11,370 bases of DNA. It comes from Cloacimonetes bacterium UBA4175. GTDB taxonomy: Bacteria > Cloacimonadota > Cloacimonadia > Cloacimonadales > Cloacimonadaceae. The DNA lies in contig DFUX01000017.1 in the NCBI GenBank assembly GCA_002379855.1, positions 1 to 11,370 on the forward strand, in the 5' to 3' direction. A model generated the notes under the pieces. That model saw only the letters and a program-made list of their open reading frames with translations. It had not been told where the DNA came from and ran no database searches. The translations under genes were made by a program, and so were the position numbers. Position 1 is the stretch's first letter; each line of letters opens with the position of its first letter. Positions 5,915 to 11,370 of the stretch are shown here, piece by piece.

Positions 5915-7531
5915 ATGGCAGGTAACGGGAACAAGCCCAAACGCTGCAGGCAACTTGTTCAAGAGCTGATGCTCTGCCCCGCCGGACAGCGGCAACAGAG
6001 TGTCGAGAACATCCTGAACCTGGTGGGCGAGTCAGGTATCCAAAACAACTGGAAAGAATGGCGCGACCATTGCCAGCATTGCCTGGAAGCGGTCACTGAA
6101 CTGCTGCTGACCCAGGACTTGCAGCCCGACCACGTTTTGAGCCCTTTTCTGGCTATACTGGAACATCTGCCTTTGCAGGAAGAGGAAGCGGCAGGGCTGT
6201 TCACGCCCGGAAGTTTTTCCGCCCTTGGTTCGCGGGAGTCTGAAGCCGACCCAAGCCTGCTGCGCCGCCTGGAACTCTGCCACCTGCTTGCCGCTCTGGG
6301 AGACACCGAACTGGCAGCGCAACAACTTGAGTCTTTGGAACCCAAAGCAATCCACGATCCCCGCCTGAGCATCCTGCGCGGCCTGGCCTGGGCCAGAATC
6401 CTGCACGCCCGCAAGGAACACCGGCAATTCTGCGCCCTGTGGCTGAACCTGATCTGCGACATCAGGGCAAAGGCGGGAGCCCACAGCGCGCTGTGCCTCG
6501 TCCTGCAGTGGATCGAGATCCTCCATTGGGGCAGGAACACCGCGGCGAAGCGCGATCTGCTGCTCAAGATACTGCAAGCCCTTCCCCCGGAGGAGGAATT
6601 GCTGCAAAGCCTGGCCATGTACCGGCTCTTCACCCTGGAGGACGGCCTGGTCGATCCCAACCAGAAGATGTATTACGCCCTGCGCCTGATCGAACGCAAC
6701 CCCACAGCCCTGAACGCCCAGCAGACCCAGCACATCCATTTCTTCGCGGGGAACTATTCTTCCGCCATGCTGGGCAACTTTCAGGAGTCCATCCGCTACT
6801 ATCAGCAGTCAAATTACTGGCTGCACCGCAACTGGATGTATCTGCACAATCTGAGCCAGTTCCTGCTCCAGCAGCTTGATCCGGCCGGATATTGCCGGGC
6901 CATGCGCATTTTGGGAAGGCGGGTAATGGAGCTGGGCAATCAGGTCAGCCTGCAGGGCAACGCCTTTGTGGAAACCCTCAATTCCGAATATGAAAAGATC
7001 ACCCAGCTCTACCGCAAGGTGGAGGAACTCTCGCTCACCGACAACCTCACCGGCCTCCGCAACCGCCGCTACATGAGCAACAACCTGCACCAGATGTTCA
7101 GGCTTGCTGCCCGCCACGGCATCCCGGTGAGCCTCGCGATCGTGGATGTGGACTTTTTCAAGCAGGTAAACGACGAGCATGGACACCTCGCCGGGGATGG
7201 AGTGCTGCGCGAACTGGCTGAACTTATCCCGGGCAGTTTCCGCGCCAGCGATATCGTTATCCGCTACGCGGGGGATGAGTTTCTCATCGTGATCTTCGAC
7301 AGCGACCCGTCCGAAGCCATCCGCCTGATGGAGAAGCTGCGCGCCAAAATCGCCGCCCACGTCTTTGGCAGACCCCAGCGCGAAATCCGCCTCACAGTGA
7401 GCATAGGCGTCTCTCACGAAGCCCACAACACAAAGACGGGGGAGCAAATGGAGGCCGGGATCGCCAGGGCCGACGCCGCGCTTTACAAAGCCAAGCGGTC
7501 AAACCGCGACAAGGTAGTATTTTCCGAATGA
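5915..7531 (+). CDS. GGDEF-domain diguanylate cyclase with N-terminal helical-repeat region
   Basis: Probably makes c-di-GMP from two GTP. The C-terminal GGDEF domain spans about 370-538: DNLTGLRNRRY (376-386), Asp411 with FFK (414-416), the signature AGDEF (452-456), SIGVS (496-500) and ADAALYKAKRSNRDKV near the end. The signature has Ala for the first Gly; AGDEF variants are known to be active in some cyclases. An RxxD inhibitory site (443-446), five residues before AGDEF, suggests product feedback inhibition. Residues 1-360 have no transmembrane segment and are rich in Leu/Ala helices resembling TPR-like repeats, followed by a short coiled-coil linker (about 355-372). The sensor function is therefore probably protein-protein contact in the cytoplasm. 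GAGAGG lies only 2 nt before ATG 5915, so a slightly later start (for example ATG 5972) is possible. It follows the ftsB-like gene by 48 bp without an evident terminator. Confidence 0.94.
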   Translation: MAGNGNKPKRCRQLVQELMLCPAGQRQQSVENILNLVGESGIQNNWKEWRDHCQHCLEAVTELLLTQDLQPDHVLSPFLAILEHLPLQEEEAAGLFTPGSFSALGSRESEADPSLLRRLELCHLLAALGDTELAAQQLESLEPKAIHDPRLSILRGLAWARILHARKEHRQFCALWLNLICDIRAKAGAHSALCLVLQWIEILHWGRNTAAKRDLLLKILQALPPEEELLQSLAMYRLFTLEDGLVDPNQKMYYALRLIERNPTALNAQQTQHIHFFAGNYSSAMLGNFQESIRYYQQSNYWLHRNWMYLHNLSQFLLQQLDPAGYCRAMRILGRRVMELGNQVSLQGNAFVETLNSEYEKITQLYRKVEELSLTDNLTGLRNRRYMSNNLHQMFRLAARHGIPVSLAIVDVDFFKQVNDEHGHLAGDGVLRELAELIPGSFRASDIVIRYAGDEFLIVIFDSDPSEAIRLMEKLRAKIAAHVFGRPQREIRLTVSIGVSHEAHNTKTGEQMEAGIARADAALYKAKRSNRDKVVFSE

Positions 7532-7544
7532 GCAAATTTCCGGC

Positions 7545-7550
7545 TTGACA
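7545..7550 (+). promoter_or_regulatory. TTGACA -35-like box upstream of the ABC ATPase gene
   Basis: A perfect TTGACA lies 41 nt before ATG 7592. A TCTAAT hexamer (7570-7575) lies 19 nt downstream and matches TATAAT at five of six positions, so this is the best promoter candidate of the three TTGACA sites. It suggests that the ATPase and the two barrel genes can be transcribed separately from the purA operon. Confidence 0.45.
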
Positions 7551-7578
7551 GAAGCGCCCGCCATAATTTTCTAATCTC

Positions 7579-7585
7579 AAAGGAG
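7579..7585 (+). promoter_or_regulatory. Strong ribosome-binding site of the ABC ATPase gene
   Basis: AAAGGAG with 6-nt spacing to ATG 7592 is the strongest Shine-Dalgarno sequence in the window. It suggests high expression of the ATPase. Confidence 0.75.
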
Positions 7586-7591
7586 TTCAGC

Positions 7592-8695
7592 ATGGCAAAG
7601 ATAGTGATCAAGAACCTGAACAAGTATTATGACAACGGCTTTCACGCGGTGAAGGACGTCAGCTTCGAGGCTGAAGACAAGGAATTTGTAGTCCTGGTGG
7701 GACCCTCCGGCTGCGGCAAGAGCACCATCCTCAGGATGATTGCCGGCCTGGAGGAAATCTCCTCGGGAGAAATCTATATTGGCGACCGCCTGGTGAACAA
7801 GGTGCAACCCAAAGACCGCGATATTGCCATGGTGTTCCAAAACTACGCCCTCTATCCCCACATGACGGTCTATGACAACATGGCCTTTGCCCTCAAGCTC
7901 CGGCGCGAAGACAAGAAGACCATCCAGCAAAAGGTGCACAATTCTGCCAGTCTGCTGGGCATTGAAGACTTGCTCAAGCGCAAGCCGGGACAGCTTTCCG
8001 GCGGTCAGCGCCAGCGCGTGGCCCTGGGACGCGCCATCGTGCGCAACCCCAAGGTCTTCCTCTTCGATGAACCCCTCTCCAACCTGGATGCCAAGCTGCG
8101 CGTGGCGATGCGCGCCGAGATCGTCAAACTGCACCAGCAGCTTGCCAACACCATGATCTACGTGACCCACGACCAGGTGGAAGCCATGACCATGGCCGAC
8201 CGCATCGCTGTGCTGAAGGACGGCGTGCTGCAACAGATCGACACACCCCTCAACGTTTACAACGACCCCGCCAACATCTTTGTGGCAGGGTTCATCGGCA
8301 GCCCCGCCATCAACATGGTGGACGGAATGATCAAGGCAGATGGAAATGATCTGCTCTTCGATTGCGGCGATTTCAGCGTCAAAATCCACCCCGATCATCA
8401 CCAGACCCTCGCCGCCTACAAGGATAAAAAGGTTATCATGGGCATGCGCCCGGAGGATATCTACGACGCCAAGTTCGACTCCATGGCAGATTTCCCCCAG
8501 GGCATCAAAACCATCTGCGATCTGGTGGAACCCCTGGGCAACGAATACCACGTGGTGCTCATCACCGCCAAATACAAGTTTACCGCCCGCCTGGATCCCA
8601 AGGAACTGCCGAGGATGGGACAGGAGTTTGCCATCAGCCTGGACATGCACCGGGCACATTTCTTCGATCCGGACACGGAAGCACGCCTGATCTAA
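7592..8695 (+). CDS. ABC transporter ATP-binding protein, MalK/UgpC/MsmX type
   Basis: The ATPase subunit of an import system of the CUT1 (oligosaccharide/glycerol-phosphate) type; it acts at the cytoplasmic face of the inner membrane. The 367 residues match the family. Walker A GPSGCGKST (37-45), Q-loop Gln83, signature LSGGQ (135-139), Walker B VFLFDE (155-160) with catalytic Glu160, D-loop SNLD (163-166) and switch His193 are all present. Residues about 240-367 form the C-terminal OB/TOBE-type regulatory domain, including GMRPEDIYDA, typical of MalK/UgpC. No permease or substrate-binding protein is adjacent, so the substrate cannot be named. Such orphan ATPases can serve several permeases, as MsmX does in Bacillus. 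A TTGACA box and a strong ribosome-binding site lie just upstream. Two barrel genes follow after 36 bp. Confidence 0.96.
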   Translation: MAKIVIKNLNKYYDNGFHAVKDVSFEAEDKEFVVLVGPSGCGKSTILRMIAGLEEISSGEIYIGDRLVNKVQPKDRDIAMVFQNYALYPHMTVYDNMAFALKLRREDKKTIQQKVHNSASLLGIEDLLKRKPGQLSGGQRQRVALGRAIVRNPKVFLFDEPLSNLDAKLRVAMRAEIVKLHQQLANTMIYVTHDQVEAMTMADRIAVLKDGVLQQIDTPLNVYNDPANIFVAGFIGSPAINMVDGMIKADGNDLLFDCGDFSVKIHPDHHQTLAAYKDKKVIMGMRPEDIYDAKFDSMADFPQGIKTICDLVEPLGNEYHVVLITAKYKFTARLDPKELPRMGQEFAISLDMHRAHFFDPDTEARLI

Positions 8696-8731
8696 GAACC
8701 GGCAGCCGCTCAGACTCCAGACCGGGGGACA

Positions 8732-9484
8732 ATGCGCAAGTTTATCTGCCTTTGCCTGCTGCTGCAAGCGGCGATCCTTTCCGCGCTGATCACGGAAGAC
8801 AGCGCCTCCGCAAACGCCCTTAGCGGCGTCACCCTGCTTTCCTCCTCTGTGGCGGATCATCAGCTTTCGCCCCTCATCGGCGTGAGCGGATTCTCGCTTT
8901 CCTACTCCCGGCCTTTCAACATGGGAAATCTGGGCGTCTATTCGCTCAATTCCGCCTTTCCCGCCGGGATTCTGGATCTGAACCTGGGCGCCAGCTATCT
9001 GGATGAGGGCGACTACCTGTGGCAGGATCTACGCCTGGGCGCTGCCGTGGGATATGGGATGCTGGATTTGGGAGCGAGCGGACACCTGCTCTACGAACGC
9101 TTCAGCACCCGCCAGAGTTATCACAGCCTGGCCGCCGATCTGGCTTTGCGCCTGGGTGACGATGACTATGCCGCCGAGCTCCGCTGGCTGCATCCCGGCC
9201 TGCAGGACGCCCAGTTGCACATTACGCTTGCCTCCCAGGTGACCGGGGACATCGGCGCCGCCACCTCCTACGTGTATCTGCCCCAGGGGAAGGACATGCT
9301 GAGAACGGCCACCCGCTGCGAGATCGGGGAGAACTTCCTGCTGCTCACCTCCTGGCAAAGCGCGCCCTCCCGCTTTGGAGCGGGCATTGGCGTCATCTGG
9401 GGGCGGGGAGAGCTTACCTACGCGGTGCGCAGCCATCCCCAACTGAGCCTCACCCATTGCCTGGACATCGCTTTCGGCTGGTGA
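8732..9484 (+). CDS. Probable outer-membrane beta-barrel protein (small, PorV-superfamily-like)
   Basis: A 250-residue protein with a signal peptide (about 1-18, cleavage near ILSA). It then shows repeated amphipathic beta strands rich in Gly, Tyr, Ser and Leu, ending in ...HCLDIAFGW. The terminal aromatic residue fits a C-terminal BAM-recognition strand. The segment around residues 27-62 (ALSGVTLLSSSVADHQ, then a SYSRPF strand) recalls a degenerate version of the RAMG...NPA region of the barrel at 3247-4419. I do not recognise the exact family. A purine-rich GGGGGA lies only 2 nt before the ATG. Its stop overlaps the next gene's GTG start (GTGA), so the two are probably co-translated and may work together. 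Confidence 0.78.
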   Translation: MRKFICLCLLLQAAILSALITEDSASANALSGVTLLSSSVADHQLSPLIGVSGFSLSYSRPFNMGNLGVYSLNSAFPAGILDLNLGASYLDEGDYLWQDLRLGAAVGYGMLDLGASGHLLYERFSTRQSYHSLAADLALRLGDDDYAAELRWLHPGLQDAQLHITLASQVTGDIGAATSYVYLPQGKDMLRTATRCEIGENFLLLTSWQSAPSRFGAGIGVIWGRGELTYAVRSHPQLSLTHCLDIAFGW

Positions 9485-10995
9485 AACGCTGCCTGCTGGC
9501 GCTTTTGCTCGCCTGTTGCGGCATTGCGCTGAACGCCCAGGCAGAGTATGAACTGATCGAGCTGGACACCCTCAATCTCAGCCTGCAGGCCTGGCAAGCC
9601 CAACTGGACGCTCTGCGGGAATTCAAGCAGCCTCTCGGGCTGGACAGCCGCCTGCGCTTCTCCCAAAACAGCGCCTGGTGGGAAAACATCGCCCTCTATC
9701 AACTCCGCTCGGAAGCCCTGCTCCTGCGCTACCGCTATGACCTGAAAATGAGGACGGGGCACTTCCTCTTCAACACCAGCCTGCGCAATGCCAATCTGGA
9801 GGCCATGCTGGGAATCTGGCGTTTCCGCTTTGGACGTGGCATTGCCCTGGGAAACGGGAGCCGGGCCGCCCCGGACAGCCTGTTCAGCCTGCAACTGCCC
9901 TCCTCCGCGCTCAGCTACGCTCCCACGGGCGCGGCCATGACACTTACTTTCCGCAATTTGCGCGGCGGACTATTCGCGTCTTTCCAAAACCGGGAGGCAC
10001 GCCTGCAGGAAGGCGTGATCCGCTCCTTGCCCAAGACCCGCACCGGTCTGTTGGGCACAACCCGGGAAAACTGGCTGGGCGGCGCCCTGGGCTGGCAAAA
10101 CAAGCACGCGGGGCTGGCACTACTGGCTTGCTATCAAAGCTATGACCGGGAATTCGTGCAACCCAAACTGGACAGCAGGCTGCTCTTTGGCAGTTTCTAC
10201 GGCTGGCTGAGGCAGGGAGCGCATCTGCTGGACGCGGAGCTTTGCCTGGCGGGGGCTTATCTGAGTTCTCTGGCCACCTGGCAATACAGCAAGGGAGGGT
10301 TCCGCCAGACTGTCAGCCATGCTTTGGCGGGCATCCAGCACCAACTGCCCTACTCCGTTTCCCCCGCGGCGCTGGTGCAGAGCGACCGCAGAAGGGAACT
10401 CAGCTACGAACTGCGCGCTCCTCTGCCCCTCAAGGGCGCATCCGCTCAACTGCGTTACAGCCTAAATCATGGCTCTTCCTTCTCCGCCGGGCAGCTTTCC
10501 CGCCTGATCGCGGCTCTCGAATATTCACGCCAGGGCAATCTGTTGAGAGCTTCCTACCAGGGTTTCGACCGCGAGATCATAGCGCTGGCGGACAGCGGTT
10601 ACAGCGCCAGGGAACCCCGCAACCACCGCCTGGCAGTGGCTGGCAGATACTGGTTTCTGCCCCAGGCCTATCAGCAGGTGGAATTCAGCTACCATCTTGA
10701 AGACAAGCGCGACTACAGCCAAAACAGCTACCGGGCTTCCTCCACCTGGGGCTGGAAGCTACCCAAACTGACCCTGAAAGCGGGTTTCGTCACCTGGCAG
10801 AGTCCGCGCAGCTTTTTGGCCTATGACGAGCTGGAACCCCAGAACTACAGCCTCTGCGCCAATGACGACACCCAGGTGTTTGCCTCCGCCTCGGGCAGGA
10901 TAAAAGACTGCCGCCTGTCCTGCACGGGACGCCTGTCGCTGCTGCATCCCCAAAAGTATAGCCTGCTGGCAAACCTGGGATTATCACTCTTTTAG
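9481..10995 (+). CDS. Probable outer-membrane beta-barrel protein (large, unrecognised family)
   Basis: A 504-residue protein using a GTG start that overlaps the previous stop by 4 bp. A TTG at 9457 is in frame but would put extra charged residues before the signal peptide, which runs cleanly from the GTG (1-20, cleavage near LNAQ/A). The mature protein is a succession of amphipathic strands with abundant Tyr, Arg, Leu and Trp, and it ends in LGLSLF, a classical terminal-Phe outer-membrane signature. A short FRFGRGIALGNG stretch (115-126) resembles the glycine-rich FGQG strand of barrel proteins that in FCB bacteria often follow helix-hairpin-helix repeats. No such repeats are seen here, so the relation is tentative. 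No function is assigned. It ends the cluster, with no obvious terminator directly after it. Confidence 0.78.
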   Translation: MKRCLLALLLACCGIALNAQAEYELIELDTLNLSLQAWQAQLDALREFKQPLGLDSRLRFSQNSAWWENIALYQLRSEALLLRYRYDLKMRTGHFLFNTSLRNANLEAMLGIWRFRFGRGIALGNGSRAAPDSLFSLQLPSSALSYAPTGAAMTLTFRNLRGGLFASFQNREARLQEGVIRSLPKTRTGLLGTTRENWLGGALGWQNKHAGLALLACYQSYDREFVQPKLDSRLLFGSFYGWLRQGAHLLDAELCLAGAYLSSLATWQYSKGGFRQTVSHALAGIQHQLPYSVSPAALVQSDRRRELSYELRAPLPLKGASAQLRYSLNHGSSFSAGQLSRLIAALEYSRQGNLLRASYQGFDREIIALADSGYSAREPRNHRLAVAGRYWFLPQAYQQVEFSYHLEDKRDYSQNSYRASSTWGWKLPKLTLKAGFVTWQSPRSFLAYDELEPQNYSLCANDDTQVFASASGRIKDCRLSCTGRLSLLHPQKYSLLANLGLSLF

Positions 10996-11120
10996 CTTTC
11001 CGCTACAGGACTCTGATACCAACTGGCTTTCATTCTTTCATAAAAGATCGGGGAACGGCGAAGAGGTGGTGAAATAGAAATAGAACGCGGATGACAGGAT
11101 CTTTGAAGGTGGAAAGGTTC

Positions 11121-11183
11121 CCCCGAAACAAGTCCACCAGGCTACATACTGTGTCATCACGGGCTTGACCCGTGATCCAGTCT
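11121..11183. repeat. REP-like palindromic repeat, copy 1
   Basis: The core reads TGTGTCATC...ATCCAGTCT with a perfect 8-bp stem, ATCACGGG (11156-11163) and CCCGTGAT (11169-11176), around a 5-nt loop. Similarity to copy 2 extends upstream of the palindrome through a CCCCG-x-AACAA segment, so the repeat unit is longer than the hairpin. The core resembles the dispersed GTCAT...ATCCAG palindromes known from several bacterial phyla. Confidence 0.8.
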
Positions 11184-11202
11184 TTTCGGAACAAGCAGAT
11201 AG

Positions 11203-11310
11203 CCCCGTAACAAACACTCCCAAGCTATATGTTGTGTCATCCCGGCCTGTCGGGGTCCCCGCCAAAGCGCGCAGCGGTTTGGTGGGGTGATTTGAGCCGG
11301 GATCCAGTCT
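11203..11310. repeat. REP-like palindromic repeat, copy 2 with nested hairpin
   Basis: Same borders as copy 1 (TGTGTCATC at 11233, ATCCAGTCT ending at 11310), but with about 45 bp more in the middle. The outer stem is ATCCCGGC (11239-11246) with GCCGGGAT (11296-11303), perfect over 8 bp. The inner stem is CCCCGCCAAA (11257-11266) with TTTGGTGGGG (11278-11287), including one G-T wobble. A small CGGGG-T-CCCCG palindrome lies at 11251-11261. Confidence 0.8.
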
Positions 11311-11316
11311 CAGGGG

Positions 11317-11335
11317 TGGCAAAATCCGTTTGCCA
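11317..11335. terminator. Small hairpin (possible terminator-like element)
   Basis: TGGCAAA (11317-11323) pairs perfectly with TTTGCCA (11329-11335) around a 5-nt loop. No T-run follows on either strand, so it is a weak terminator candidate. It may belong to the adjacent repeat cluster. Confidence 0.25.
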
Positions 11336-11370
11336 TAGAGACCGGAGGTATCTTCCAAACAGGCAACTCC

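Larger units (their letters stand above)
10996..11370. other. Non-coding 3' intergenic region rich in palindromic repeats
   Basis: These 375 bp after the last barrel gene contain no credible gene. A 106-codon open frame on the minus strand (11038-11358) is made largely of repeat sequence. The region holds two directly oriented copies of a palindromic repeat (11121-11183 and 11203-11310) and a final hairpin (11317-11335). No clear intrinsic terminator for the barrel operon is seen between 10996 and 11120. Confidence 0.75.

Noticed and set aside
7577..8860. 427-codon open frame on the minus strand
   Set aside because: Antisense to the ABC ATPase gene, with His/Gly/Val-rich composition typical of an opposite-strand shadow.
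9457..9480. TTG start for the large barrel protein
   Set aside because: It would overlap the upstream gene by 28 bp and put charged residues before the signal peptide. GTG 9481 gives the usual 4-bp coupled overlap.
11043..11104. AAAGATC / GATCTTT inverted repeat with a 48-nt spacer
   Set aside because: Arms of 7 nt this far apart are easily found by chance, and nothing else links them.
11038..11358. 106-codon open frame on the minus strand in the terminal region
   Set aside because: It is built from the two palindromic repeats and lacks a ribosome-binding site. Open frames across such repeats are commonly spurious.

Overview
The window looks like a chromosomal segment of a GC-rich, Gram-negative (diderm) bacterium. 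Three outer-membrane beta-barrel-type proteins with signal peptides, one carrying a PorV/UPF0164-like N-terminal signature, point to the FCB superphylum. The overall flavour is Cloacimonadota-like, but that is an inference from gene content only. Genes are tightly packed. I see no tRNA, rRNA, CRISPR array, transposase or phage gene.

Layout. On the minus strand, 63-1544 encodes a PP2C-type protein phosphatase with one transmembrane helix and an unrecognised C-terminal, probably extracytoplasmic, domain. A 426-bp divergent intergenic region (1545-1970) follows. It holds a candidate structured RNA (1664-1834), a palindromic repeat related to repeats at the far end of the window, and TTGACA boxes facing both flanking genes. 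Everything downstream is on the plus strand: purA (1971-3230), an outer-membrane barrel (3247-4419), a DUF362/2x[4Fe-4S] protein (4419-5543), a FtsB/DivIC-like division protein (5540-5866), a GGDEF diguanylate cyclase with a helical-repeat N-terminus (5915-7531), a MalK/UgpC-type ABC ATPase (7592-8695), and two more probable outer-membrane barrels (8732-9484 and 9481-10995). The last 375 bp (10996-11370) are non-coding and contain two copies of a REP-like palindromic repeat and another hairpin.

Organisation. Junctions of 16 bp, -1 bp, -4 bp and 48 bp join purA, barrel, DUF362, ftsB and GGDEF into one likely operon. A new TTGACA box before the ABC ATPase suggests a second transcription unit (ATPase, barrel, barrel), whose last two genes overlap by 4 bp. 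Functionally this mixes purine synthesis, septum formation, c-di-GMP and protein-phosphatase signalling, import energisation and envelope proteins. I see no compact defence or mobile system.

Most worth a second look: (1) PurA has both P-loop glycines replaced by alanine and the base-contacting lysine of the GTP site replaced by leucine, while the IMP/aspartate site looks normal. (2) The nested stems plus possible pseudoknot upstream of purA. (3) The dispersed palindromic repeat family. (4) The uncharacterised sensor-like domain on the phosphatase.
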